DNA of 33,614 bases from an uncultured Kangiella sp. Its GTDB lineage: Bacteria; Pseudomonadota; Gammaproteobacteria; Enterobacterales; DSM-103792. This document shows positions 17,016 through 25,442 of the stretch, piece by piece. Both the position numbers and the translations under genes were made by a program. Below the pieces are notes generated by a model. That model was not told the origin of the DNA. It worked only from the letters and a program-made list of their open reading frames with translations, and did no database searches. Every line of letters starts with the position of its first letter. Position 1 is the stretch's first letter. The stretch spans positions 1 through 33,614 of the forward strand of contig CAMLNB010000009.1 of the NCBI GenBank assembly GCA_946481205.1, read 5' to 3'.

Positions 17016-19151
17016 ATGAACTTCAGGAAGACACCGCTCGCCGCTGCCATTGCCCTGTGCAGCACCCTGCCCGCTTTCGCCAGCGAACCGGCCAAAGAAG
17101 CCGACGAGACCCAGCTGAAAGAGGTCAAAGTGACTGCCGAACGCGAGGCGCCGGCCTACAAACCGGAACAGTCCAGTTCGCCGAAATACACTGCCCCGCT
17201 GCGCGACACCCCACAGTCGGTTACCGTCGTGCCCCGCGAAGTGTTTGAAGATCGCGGCGCGGCAACCCTCGGCGATGTACTGCGCAGTGTCTCGGGCATC
17301 AGCTTGGTCGCTGGTGAAGGCGGCGGTGCCCGTGGCGATAACTTCCGCATCCGCGGCTTCGCTGCCAATACCGATATGTTTGTCGATGGCATGCGTGATA
17401 TCGCCCAACAATCCAACCGCGATCCGTTCAACCTGGAATCGGTCGAAGTCGCCAAAGGTCCCTCGTCGACCTATACCGGTCGTGGCGCTACCGGCGGCAG
17501 CATCAACATGATCAGCAAGCTGCCACAGCAAGAGGATTTCATCGGCGGCACGGTCGGTGTCGGCACAGAGGGTTATCGCCGTGTTACTGGTGACGTCAAT
17601 CAAAGTCTGACCGACAGCATCTCGCTGCGTCTGAACCTGATGAGCCACGACAACGATGTCGCTGGTCGTGACATCACCACCAATAGCCGCACAGGTTTCG
17701 CCCCATCGTTGGCCTTCGGTCTCGGCTCGGCAACACGCATCATTGCCAGCTACCAACACGTTGAGCATGACAACATCACCGACTACGGCCTGCCAACCTT
17801 CCAAGGTCGTCTGCAAGACAGCACGGGCACACCGTTCGGCAGCAGCTTCGATACCGAAAATTGGTATGGCTTCCGCAACCTCAATACGGAAGAGCAAGAA
17901 GACAAACTGGCGACCCTGCGCCTGGAGCACGACTTCAGCAGCAATGTCAGCTTGATCAGCCAGTTGCGTCAGGTTGACAACGATCTGTACAGCATCGTTA
18001 CACCGCCGCGTAACCAGAGCGTTGTTAACAACACCGTCACGCATAACCCAAGCGTTCGTGACTCAACCAATGAATTGCTGATCAACCAAACCGATCTGCG
18101 TATTCGTTTTGAGACTGGCGGCTTTGAGCACACCATCTCGACGGGTTTTGAAGTTTCCGACGAAACGTTTGATAACCAAGCGTGGACGGCGACACCGACC
18201 GCTCCGCTCGACAGCCTGTACAACCCGAATCCCTATCAAGCCTATAACCCGACGTTCTCCCGCGGTAACCTGGTCGAGAACGAAGCCGACAGCACCGCGT
18301 TCTACGTATTCGACACCATCAAGCTGAACGATCACTGGCAGGTGAATCTCGGTTTGCGCCGTGACATCTTCGATCTGACCAGCACCACCATCAGCAATGC
18401 AGGTGTCGAAACCGCCCGTACGTCACGTGAAGACAAAATGACCAGCTGGAATGTTGGCGCGGTCTACAAGCCCAGCGAAGCTGGCAGCATCTACGTGGCC
18501 ATGGCTACCTCGTTCAACCCGTCCGCGGAAGGCGGCACACTGGCGGCAAACCTTGAAGCGGTGAAACCGGAAGAAAGCGAGAGCATTGAGCTGGGCACCA
18601 AGTGGGATCTCGCTGATGGCAAAGCCGCATTCAACGCTGCGGTGTTCCAGATCGAAAAAACCAACGCCAGAACTCGCGAGCTGACCACCGATCCGTTCAC
18701 CCTGACCGGTGCCCAGGAAGTACGCGGCATCGAGTTGGGCCTGTCCGGTCATATCACTGACAATTGGGCGGTGTTCGGCAGCTACACCCACCTTGACAGC
18801 GAAATCACGGATTCGGCAAACCCGGCTGAAGAAGGCAACGAGATCGGCAATACTCCATCGGACACGCTGAACCTGTGGACCACGTTCGTGATCGTCAAGA
18901 ATCTCGAAGTCGGCTTGGGTGCGCAATACCTGTCCGAGCGTACGGTCAGCAATACCGTCACCACGGAATTGGAGGACTACTGGCTCTATGAAGCGATGGT
19001 CGGCTACAAACTGACTCGCAGCATCGACCTGCGTCTGAATGTCTACAACCTCACCGATGAATTCTATTTTGAAAAATTCCACGGTGGTGGTGCCCACGGT
19101 GTACCAGGCGCGGGTCGCACAGCGGTACTGAACGCCAGCTTCCAGTTCTGA
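17016..19151 (+). CDS. TonB-dependent siderophore receptor (Fiu/catecholate-like)
   Basis: 711 aa, with GGGGA before the ATG. The signal peptide is cleaved after AFA (residue 22). LKEVKVTAERE is a likely TonB box region. The plug domain spans about residues 55-165 and shows LRDTPQSVTVVPREV, then LGDVLRSVSGIS, FRIRGF, MFVDGMRD and VAKGPSSTYTGRGATGG. The rest is a 22-strand barrel ending in the outer-membrane C-terminal Phe (NASFQF). The plug pattern is that of siderophore rather than vitamin or sugar receptors. The adjoining PiuC gene recalls the E. coli fiu-ybiX and Pseudomonas piuA-piuC pairs, which favours catecholate siderophores; the ligand itself is inference. It has its own Fur-controlled promoter and a terminator. 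Confidence 0.9.
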   Translation: MNFRKTPLAAAIALCSTLPAFASEPAKEADETQLKEVKVTAEREAPAYKPEQSSSPKYTAPLRDTPQSVTVVPREVFEDRGAATLGDVLRSVSGISLVAGEGGGARGDNFRIRGFAANTDMFVDGMRDIAQQSNRDPFNLESVEVAKGPSSTYTGRGATGGSINMISKLPQQEDFIGGTVGVGTEGYRRVTGDVNQSLTDSISLRLNLMSHDNDVAGRDITTNSRTGFAPSLAFGLGSATRIIASYQHVEHDNITDYGLPTFQGRLQDSTGTPFGSSFDTENWYGFRNLNTEEQEDKLATLRLEHDFSSNVSLISQLRQVDNDLYSIVTPPRNQSVVNNTVTHNPSVRDSTNELLINQTDLRIRFETGGFEHTISTGFEVSDETFDNQAWTATPTAPLDSLYNPNPYQAYNPTFSRGNLVENEADSTAFYVFDTIKLNDHWQVNLGLRRDIFDLTSTTISNAGVETARTSREDKMTSWNVGAVYKPSEAGSIYVAMATSFNPSAEGGTLAANLEAVKPEESESIELGTKWDLADGKAAFNAAVFQIEKTNARTRELTTDPFTLTGAQEVRGIELGLSGHITDNWAVFGSYTHLDSEITDSANPAEEGNEIGNTPSDTLNLWTTFVIVKNLEVGLGAQYLSERTVSNTVTTELEDYWLYEAMVGYKLTRSIDLRLNVYNLTDEFYFEKFHGGGAHGVPGAGRTAVLNASFQF

Positions 19152-19177
19152 TCAACGCGTCAGCGCTGTTGTCAAAA

Positions 19178-19214
19178 CGAAACCCCGTTGTCATAACGGG
19201 GTTTCGTCCTTCTT
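19178..19214 (+). terminator. terminator after the siderophore receptor
   Basis: Twelve-bp perfect stem CGAAACCCCGTT/AACGGGGTTTCG with a five-base loop, followed by a T-rich but broken tail (TCCTTCTT). Confidence 0.8.
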
Positions 19215-19300
19215 GATCTGGCCCAACGCAATAACTGACGAATCCGCTAAACTGCCACTTGCCTGTGCCCGTCCATACGTGAGCTCCCGGAGTCCCTGCA

Positions 19301-19981
19301 ATGTTATTGACCATCGCCAATGTACTAAGCCCGGATCAGGTCGCCACGTGTCGGCGCCAACTCGATCAGGCTAACTGGGTAGACGGCAAAATCACGGCCG
19401 GTTATCAGTCGGCGAAAGCCAAAAACAATTTGCAACTGCCAGAATCAGATCCGACCGCTCAAGCCATTGGCGATGTCATTCTGACCGCGCTGGCGCAAAA
19501 TGCCTTGTTCATGTCCGCCGCATTGCCGTTGCGGGTGTTTCCGCCACTGTTCAATTGTTATCAAGGTGGGCAGTCATTCGGTGTGCACGTCGACAACGCC
19601 ATTCGCGATCACCGCCCCACCGGTACCCGTATCCGTACCGATCTGTCCTGCACCTTATTCTTCAGCAATCCGGACGAATACGACGGCGGCGAATTGTTGA
19701 TTGAAGACACCTACGGCGCGCACAAAGTAAAACTGCCGTCAGGTCATATGGTGCTGTATCCGTCGACCAGTCTGCACAAGGTTACACCGGTCACCCGCGG
19801 TGCCCGGATTGCGTCGTTCTTCTGGCTGCAGTCGCTGGTCCGTGATGATGGCCAACGAACGCTGCTGTTTGATCTGGATACCGCCATTCAACGCCTGAAT
19901 CAGGACACGCCAGACAATCCGGCGCTGGTGCAGCTGACCGGCGTGTATCACAACCTGCTGCGGCGCTGGTCGGACACCTGA
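19301..19981 (+). CDS. piuC: PiuC/YbiX-type Fe2+-dependent PKHD hydroxylase
   Basis: 226 aa, with GGAG 8 nt before the ATG. It is an Fe(II)/2-oxoglutarate oxygenase of the PKHD type over its full length: iron ligands H96 and D98 (FGVHVDNA) and H159 (SLHKVTPV), with R169 (GARIAS) to bind 2-oxoglutarate. The segment [20 protein letters not shown] is the core jelly-roll. Family members are Fur-regulated partners of siderophore receptors, and the position just after the receptor fits. The substrate is not established; a role in siderophore or iron handling is inferred. A terminator lies between the two genes and no Fur box was found in the 87-nt gap, so its transcription may depend on read-through or an unrecognised promoter. 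Confidence 0.9.
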   Translation: MLLTIANVLSPDQVATCRRQLDQANWVDGKITAGYQSAKAKNNLQLPESDPTAQAIGDVILTALAQNALFMSAALPLRVFPPLFNCYQGGQSFGVHVDNAIRDHRPTGTRIRTDLSCTLFFSNPDEYDGGELLIEDTYGAHKVKLPSGHMVLYPSTSLHKVTPVTRGARIASFFWLQSLVRDDGQRTLLFDLDTAIQRLNQDTPDNPALVQLTGVYHNLLRRWSDT

Positions 19982-20088
19982 GCCTCCGACCAGCCGGTGT
20001 TGGTAACATCACCGCGGCACGAAGAGCAGACAGACTCGCCGCGCTTGCGCTAGCATTCGGCCATGCCTGCCAGCCCGAGTGCGGCACG

Positions 20089-20910
20089 ATGCAGATCCTG
20101 CTCCATCAGCCCGCAGCACCGCTGAATCGGTTCGTTGAGTATCTCTGGTACGTCGACAGTGCCGGCGAAGGCCATGGCAAGGAGCGCACCCTGCCGAGCG
20201 GTGTCGCCGATCTGATCATCAATCTGCGTGAAAACTGCATTCAGTACTACGACCCTGACGATTTGCAACAACCCCATCGTCTCGATGGCATGGTGCTGAG
20301 TGGGGCCAGCAACCAGCACTATGTGATTGATACCTCGGGCCCCGCTACCTTGATTGGTGCGCATTTTCGACCGGGTGGGGCTTATCCGTTCTTCCATGCC
20401 CCCGTGCTCACGCTGTTCAATCAAACGATTTCCCTGTGCGAGCTGTGGCCGGACCGTATTGCCGAATGGCGTGAGCGCTTGTTGTCAGCCAGCTCGCCAC
20501 AAAGTTGCCTGAGTACGCTGGAACACTTGCTGCGCCAACAACTGCAGAGCGACCGGACACCACATGGCGCGGTCACGCTCGCGCTGCAAGCATGCTCACG
20601 CCCCATCTCCCGCGTACGCGACATGACTGCACAGATCGGTCTCAGTGACCGCCGCTTCCAGAGTGTGTTCAGTGCGCAGGTCGGTATGTCCCCCAAACAG
20701 TATTTGCGCGTCTGCCGGTTTCAGGATGCCCTGCAAATCCTGTATCGCGGTAACTGGCAGCAGCTGACCGATATTGCCCATCACTGTGGCTATTACGATC
20801 AGGCCCATTTCATTCACGATTTCCGCCAGTTCTCCGGCCTCACTCCGAGTGACTACGTCAATCTGCGCGGCCGCCATCAAAACCACGTCGCCCTCGTCGA
20901 ATCGACTTGA
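20089..20910 (+). CDS. AraC family transcriptional regulator
   Basis: 273 aa. The N-terminal half (LNRFVEYLWYVDSAGEG, then RTLPSGVADLIINLRE and LIGAHFRPGGAYPFF) is the DUF6597-like sensory domain found in many uncharacterised AraC regulators. The C-terminal part carries both helix-turn-helix units: ISRVRDMTAQIGLSDRRFQS (about 183-202) with VGMSPKQYLRVCRFQDAL, and LTDIAHHCGYYDQAHFIHDF (about 226-245) with SGLTPSDYV. It should bind DNA as a one-component regulator of an unknown small-molecule response. The VOC protein gene follows on the same strand after 171 nt and is the most likely target or partner. The Shine-Dalgarno sequence before the ATG is weak. Confidence 0.9.
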   Translation: MQILLHQPAAPLNRFVEYLWYVDSAGEGHGKERTLPSGVADLIINLRENCIQYYDPDDLQQPHRLDGMVLSGASNQHYVIDTSGPATLIGAHFRPGGAYPFFHAPVLTLFNQTISLCELWPDRIAEWRERLLSASSPQSCLSTLEHLLRQQLQSDRTPHGAVTLALQACSRPISRVRDMTAQIGLSDRRFQSVFSAQVGMSPKQYLRVCRFQDALQILYRGNWQQLTDIAHHCGYYDQAHFIHDFRQFSGLTPSDYVNLRGRHQNHVALVEST

Positions 20911-21081
20911 TAGGTCTTGGCAGCACTTTCAAGGAATGACCGATTTTTACAATCGCGCTTCCCCGCGACTTCAGTAGTCTGAGCACGTCCTATCAACACC
21001 CGAGAGATGTGCTGGTAGAACGCCCACCCGCCACATGGTAAACGGACAATCCGTCATATCGCTCGACAGGGAAAAACCACC

Positions 21082-21567
21082 ATGACCAGAACAGATGATA
21101 GCCACACCAGCACCTCGCAAAACCGTATCAGAGAAGTGTTTGCCTATCTGCGAGTCAAAGGTGCAGCCGAAGCCGTTGCGTTCTATACCCAAGCCTTCGG
21201 CGCCAAGGAGTGCTTTCGGCTAACGGAGCCGAACGGTCGCGTCGGTCACGCTGAACTCGATTTCGGCGGCACCGTCATCATGCTGTCCGATGAGTATCCG
21301 GAATGGAATATTCTCGGGCCACAAACGCATGGCGTCAGCGTTTGCATTCATCTGCATGTCGACAATGCCGACGCCATGGCCGAGCAAGCGATCCGCGCCG
21401 GTGCGGTGATGATACGGCCGGCACAGGATGCGTTTTATGGTGAACGTAGCTGTGTTGTCCGCGATCCGTTTGGCCACGAATGGCTATTGGGTCACGAGAT
21501 CGAGAAAGTGACACCGGAAGAAATGCAGCGCCGTTACGATGCGTTGTTTGCGACTAGCAAGGAATAG
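21082..21567 (+). CDS. VOC (glyoxalase/bleomycin-resistance fold) protein, PhnB-like
   Basis: 161 aa, with AGGGA ahead of the ATG. Two beta-alpha-beta-beta-beta units of the vicinal-oxygen-chelate fold are visible: FAYLRVKGAAEAVAFYTQAF, then GRVGHAELDFGGTVIMLSDE, and VCIHLHVDNADAMAEQAIRA, then VVRDPFGHEWLLGHEIE. HAELDFGG, DPFGHEW and LGHEIE provide the His/Glu residues that usually line the metal site. Related proteins are annotated PhnB-like or as AraC-linked glyoxalase-like proteins, mostly without a known substrate. Position downstream of the AraC gene suggests co-regulation. A strong bidirectional terminator lies 18 nt past the stop. Confidence 0.85.
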   Translation: MTRTDDSHTSTSQNRIREVFAYLRVKGAAEAVAFYTQAFGAKECFRLTEPNGRVGHAELDFGGTVIMLSDEYPEWNILGPQTHGVSVCIHLHVDNADAMAEQAIRAGAVMIRPAQDAFYGERSCVVRDPFGHEWLLGHEIEKVTPEEMQRRYDALFATSKE

Positions 21568-21585
21568 CGGCTGGTGGCGAACAAA

Positions 21586-21618
21586 CAAAAGCCCGGCACC
21601 TTGGTGACCGGGCTTTTG
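21586..21618. terminator. bidirectional terminator between VOC and DUF4198 genes
   Basis: An 11-bp stem CAAAAGCCCGG/CCGGGCTTTTG encloses a smaller CACC/GGTG hairpin. A- and T-runs are part of both arms, so it can end transcription from both converging genes. Confidence 0.85.
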
Positions 21619-21645
21619 CTGCAGGCCCGCCTCAGTTACAGGACA

Positions 21646-21696
21646 GCTTCAGTTGTTGGAGCGCTTCAATTGTTGGACGGTTTCAGTTGTTGGACC
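21646..21696 (-). repeat. three tandem 17-bp repeats over the DUF4198 gene's 3' end
   Basis: Units at 21646-21662 (gcttcagttgttggagc), 21663-21679 (gcttcaattgttggacg) and 21680-21696 (gtttcagttgttggacc) differ at a few positions. The stop codon of the DUF4198 gene lies in the third unit, and each of the other units carries an equivalent TGA on the minus strand. Confidence 0.85.
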
Positions 21697-22357
21697 AGGC
21701 AACACCGCCATTGCTGACAAACGTCAAGGTGAAAACATAGCGGGTGCGATCAAATTTGCTGCCGGCAACTTCACCAGCCGTCTCTTCGGTATGCGAAGTT
21801 TCAATCAGATAGCGACCCTGCCAAGGGGTTTCGATTGTGACCTTGCCTTGTTCATCTGTGCGCAACGGCTTCTGCCACAGCGGCGGGCCAATCAAGGCCA
21901 GTTCGGTTTTCGCCAGCGGTTTGCCCTTGAACAACAGCGTGAACCGATCACCATCCGCGGTTTCCGGCACCAGCTCCAGATCCAGCGCCGCTTGCGCGCT
22001 GCTACGACCCGCCCGCGCTAGAAAAATCGTGCGGCTGTGGCCGCCGTTCCTTTTGTCTTCTCGCGGCGCCAGCGCATGGATGACCCGCATATCGCCCGTC
22101 GCCCCGACGACTTCCAGGTGATCGTTTTTGCGACTGATCAACAGTGGCTTATCAATGCTCTGGGCAAACGCGACCGGTGCAACGACGCGGTCAAGCGCAC
22201 CACCCGCTTGCTCACGGACATTCTCGGCGAACTCACCGAAATAGATCCGCCCGACCTGATTGGCTTCATTGCCATCGCGCTCCAGCCAGATCATATGCGC
22301 CTGACTTGTTTGTGCCAGCAACATGCCTACACACAAACCGATGATACGCGACGTCAT
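21683..22357 (-). CDS. DUF4198 periplasmic protein
   Basis: 224 aa from the ATG at 22357, chosen for AGGAG upstream and the clean signal peptide (LCVGMLLAQTSQA, then HMIWLE). Cleavage after SQA would leave His as the first residue. The body reads as a DUF4198 beta-sandwich, with VRVIH-like strands, LELVPETADGDRFTLLFKGKPL, then LIGPPLWQKPLRTDEQGKVT and WQGRYLIET, the last resembling the Ig-like segment of NikM/CbiM-associated DUF4198 proteins. A metal-related periplasmic role is inferred from the family and from the gene upstream, a Fur-controlled PepSY reductase whose stop is 71 nt away. The two almost certainly share a transcript. The ligand is unknown. Confidence 0.75.
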   Translation of the reverse strand: MTSRIIGLCVGMLLAQTSQAHMIWLERDGNEANQVGRIYFGEFAENVREQAGGALDRVVAPVAFAQSIDKPLLISRKNDHLEVVGATGDMRVIHALAPREDKRNGGHSRTIFLARAGRSSAQAALDLELVPETADGDRFTLLFKGKPLAKTELALIGPPLWQKPLRTDEQGKVTIETPWQGRYLIETSHTEETAGEVAGSKFDRTRYVFTLTFVSNGGVAWSNN

Positions 22358-22428
22358 TCCCTGCTCCTGTTTTCGGTCTTGGTGACAAAGATCACCGGGC
22401 AAAAACAACGCCACCCGGCCAACATCCT

Positions 22429-25113
22429 TCAATACACATCGCGCCGATAGCGGCCCTGCTCAATCAACTCGGCAACGCGATCTGCGCCCAGCGTTTCCAC
22501 CAGCACCTGCTCGACGCCAGAAGCCATACCCTGCGCGCTGCCACAGACATACAGAACGGCGCCAGCATCAATCCAGCTGCGCAGACGTGCCGCCGATTGC
22601 CGCAACCGATGTTGGACGTAGAGCCTCTCCGGCTGATCGCGTGAGAACGCCAGATCCAGTTCGGCCAGCACGCCATTGCGCTGCCACTGTTCGATCTCGG
22701 TCTGGTAGATGAAATCGCTGACCCGTGAGCGTTCACCAAAAATCAGCCAGTGACCACGGCTGCCGCTGAGTTCTGCGGCGCGCAAATGCGCCCGCAGCGC
22801 CGACAAACCGGAACCGTTGCCAATCAAGATCATCGGCTGCCGATAGTGCTCGGCGTGAAACCCAGGATTACTGCGCAACACCGCCGAAACACTCGCCCCC
22901 ACTGACAGCGAAGCGGTCAACCAACCGGAACCTACACCGAGCGAACCGTCTGGATGACGTTCTTGCCGCACCAGCAACTGCACGCTACCGTCGGCCGGCA
23001 CCGATGCGAGCGAGTATGTGCGCGGTTGAAGGGGCTGCAGCTTGTTGGCCAGCTCGGCGATGGGCAATTGCCGCCACAAGGCTTGCTGATCGAGTGTCGG
23101 GCATTCCTGCCGACTCAACCACTGTTCGACCGGTTCGCCGTTAATCTGGGCATCGGCTGCGAGGCCCAGACCGTAGCGCATTGCGCGTACCGTTTCTGCA
23201 GGTTGTTGCGGCAGAACGTCGAGCAAATCGCCGGCTTGCCATTCGCAAGCGCTGCCGTCTTCCGGCTTCAGCGCCAGATGGAACATCGGCGCGCCAGTGC
23301 TGCCGTGGTTCAGCAGTTTGCGCTCGGTCAGCTGCCAGCGCTGATACTGCTGCTCACCCCAGTTCACACTCTGCGTACTGCCGCTGAGCGTTTGCAGCTG
23401 CTGCTGCCAAGTGGCCAGTGCCTGCGGGTCCGCTTTGTCGACTTCGACCGGGGCAAACATCGCGTTGGCGCCGTGCCGGCGCAACCATTGATCAATCGCG
23501 CGGCCAAAACCGCAGAAGGTTTGGTACTGCCGATCACCCAGTGCGAGCACGGCATAACGCAGATGCGTCAACGACGGCGCGTCACGCAACACGCGTTTGG
23601 CAAAACCGCGCGCGCCATCCGGCGCTTCGCCGTCACCAAAGGTGCTGACGACAAACAACGCTTGGCGAAATCCCGACAGCGCAGCGCCATCGACGGTGGC
23701 AATCGAACGCACTTGCACCGGCAAGCCCGCCGCTTGCAATAGACCCGCCGACTGCCACGCCAATTGCTCGGCGTAGCCGGTTTGGCTGGCGTATGCGATC
23801 AGCAAGGGCTCCGGCGCATCAGTGTTCACGGATGCCTGCGTTTGCAGTGCTGCCGCCGCGCGTTTGGCGGCGCGCTTTTTGCCACGACGATCGAGATACA
23901 GCATCCAACCGGTGATCGCGAACAGCGGCATCAACAGACTCGCCACCATCATCAACAACAGACCGGTCAGTCCAAAGAATCCGCCGCTGTGTAGTGCGAA
24001 CATGCTGCGCATCAGTTTGCTGCCGGCTGGCAGCTGGTCGTAGCGCTCGTGCTTGATCACTGAGAAGGTATCGACAGCAAAGCTGATCGTATTGCTGGCG
24101 CGATCATGTGCCGGATCAGCGTCGAGATAGCGAAACTCAACCGGCTGGCCCGCGCGCTCCGGCAGCCGCATGGTGGCGCGCTGATATGGCTGGGTCAGTT
24201 CCTGTTCGAAACGCTGCCAGATCCGGGTCAGCGTTGCATCGCTGAGCATTGCCTGGGCTTGCTCGCGTGGTTCGCCCTCTCTGCGCTGTTCGCTACGCTG
24301 ACCCGCTTCGCCCGGTTTGCGATTCTCGCCCTTGCTGGCTGTACCCAAGCCAGCATTAGCCAAATCTGGATTGGCTGAGCCGGCATTGCTCGCATTCGCG
24401 GGCGCACTAGCTGGTGCCATCTGAGCTTGCGGCGGTGTCGGCCGTGGTGCACCGGTCAGTTCAAACAAACCATCGCGGTACCAGTCGTACGACCAATACA
24501 GACCGGTCAGCGCGGCCAGCAAATACAGCGGCAGCACCCAGGTGCCGATCACCGAATGCATGTCCCAAAGAAATGAGCGGCCTTTGCGAGCAAATGAAAA
24601 CGTCAGCCACGCGCGCCAGTTGCCGACCTGACGCGGCCAGCGCAAATACAAACCGGTGCCAGCGAGCAGCAACAGGATCAGGGTGCTGGCGCCGACAATC
24701 TGCTTGCCAACCTCGCCCGCTGCCAGACGACGGTGAATGTCTTCCATCAGGTGCAGGAAATCTTCACCGACGCTCGGCTTGCCCAGCAACTCACCACTGT
24801 ACGGGTTCTGGTAGATCCATTCGCCGCGACGACCGCCGGCAAAACCGACCTGCCCGGCCAACGTCGGTTCAGCCTCGATGGTCAGGCCGATCACGGTCTT
24901 CCCCGGCATCGCCTGCTGGGCAATGCGCAGCCGCTCAGCCACGGACAAAGGCGCCTCCGGCTGCGCCGTTACCGTCATCACCTGCGGGTTCAGCCACCGC
25001 AGAATGTCCGATTCAAATGACAGCAGCGCCCCGGTCAGGCCAACCACCGCCAGCACGATGCCAGCGGTAATGCCCAGCAACCAGTGCGTCTGGAACCACA
25101 GATTCTTCCACAT
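22429..25113 (-). CDS. PepSY membrane protein fused to flavodoxin and NADPH-flavin reductase
   Basis: 894 aa from the ATG at 25113; longer in-frame starts fall at or inside the promoter. Residues 1-220 and 365-410 form a PepSY-associated membrane unit, with helices near 10-32, 137-159, 186-206 and 380-405. His10, His127 (EDIHRRL), His186 (WDMHSVIG) and His375 (FALHSGG) are candidate heme ligands. A low-complexity Ala/Asn/Pro then charged loop spans about 222-290. A flavodoxin domain starts near 436 (LLIAYASQTGYAEQLA). The rest is a sulfite-reductase-like FAD/NADPH module: PRTYSLASVP for FAD, IGNGSGLSALRAHLR and LYVCGSAQGMASGVEQVL for NADPH, ending RYRRDVY as in CysJ. It could carry electrons from cytosolic NADPH to periplasmic ferric siderophore. 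A Fur box covers its promoter. Confidence 0.88.
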   Translation of the reverse strand: MWKNLWFQTHWLLGITAGIVLAVVGLTGALLSFESDILRWLNPQVMTVTAQPEAPLSVAERLRIAQQAMPGKTVIGLTIEAEPTLAGQVGFAGGRRGEWIYQNPYSGELLGKPSVGEDFLHLMEDIHRRLAAGEVGKQIVGASTLILLLLAGTGLYLRWPRQVGNWRAWLTFSFARKGRSFLWDMHSVIGTWVLPLYLLAALTGLYWSYDWYRDGLFELTGAPRPTPPQAQMAPASAPANASNAGSANPDLANAGLGTASKGENRKPGEAGQRSEQRREGEPREQAQAMLSDATLTRIWQRFEQELTQPYQRATMRLPERAGQPVEFRYLDADPAHDRASNTISFAVDTFSVIKHERYDQLPAGSKLMRSMFALHSGGFFGLTGLLLMMVASLLMPLFAITGWMLYLDRRGKKRAAKRAAAALQTQASVNTDAPEPLLIAYASQTGYAEQLAWQSAGLLQAAGLPVQVRSIATVDGAALSGFRQALFVVSTFGDGEAPDGARGFAKRVLRDAPSLTHLRYAVLALGDRQYQTFCGFGRAIDQWLRRHGANAMFAPVEVDKADPQALATWQQQLQTLSGSTQSVNWGEQQYQRWQLTERKLLNHGSTGAPMFHLALKPEDGSACEWQAGDLLDVLPQQPAETVRAMRYGLGLAADAQINGEPVEQWLSRQECPTLDQQALWRQLPIAELANKLQPLQPRTYSLASVPADGSVQLLVRQERHPDGSLGVGSGWLTASLSVGASVSAVLRSNPGFHAEHYRQPMILIGNGSGLSALRAHLRAAELSGSRGHWLIFGERSRVSDFIYQTEIEQWQRNGVLAELDLAFSRDQPERLYVQHRLRQSAARLRSWIDAGAVLYVCGSAQGMASGVEQVLVETLGADRVAELIEQGRYRRDVY

Positions 25114-25165
25114 AGGATTTTCCGAACCGATGCGGGACCGCATCGGAAAGACAGCGCATCCGTAA

Positions 25166-25194
25166 ATAATACTAATTCTCATTTAGTTTATAAA
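25166..25194 (-). promoter_or_regulatory. promoter with overlapping Fur box for the PepSY reductase operon
   Basis: On the minus strand TTTATA (25189-25194) and TATTAT (25166-25171) are 17 nt apart. The 19 bases at 25168-25186, read on the minus strand as ctaaatgagaattagtatt, match the Fur consensus at 12 of 19 positions and lie between and over these elements. The predicted start near 25158 gives a leader of about 45 nt to the ATG at 25113. Confidence 0.7.
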
Positions 25195-25442
25195 GCAGGA
25201 ATGTGGGAGCAACTGTGAAGGCACGGAAACGAAGCAAGGAAAGCGAAGACAGGGGGAAACCCGCTGAGCGACAAGTGCGGGCAGTCGCTGAGCAAACTGC
25301 CCGCCATGGAGGAATACAAGCAAGGTAGCGGCTGCTTATTAGAGCAACCGCATTGGCTGAAACAGTGGGAAGGCGCGGCTCATACCATCCGCGTCAGAGC
25401 TGGCGGCACCGCAGACCAGCTGCAACTCGGGGCGGCTAGAAC
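25195..25442. other. non-coding gap with one hairpin
   Basis: Between the PepSY promoter and the 3' end of the cNMP/HDOD gene. A 9-bp stem, GCGGGCAGT (25277-25285) with ACTGCCCGC (25296-25304), has no T-tract on either strand; it may still end the leftward HDOD transcript. No gene with a ribosome site was found. Confidence 0.4.

Noticed and set aside
16947..18044. Open minus-strand frame of about 365 codons
   Set aside because: It is antisense to the siderophore receptor and covers its promoter and Fur box, with no family features. It is a shadow of the receptor gene.
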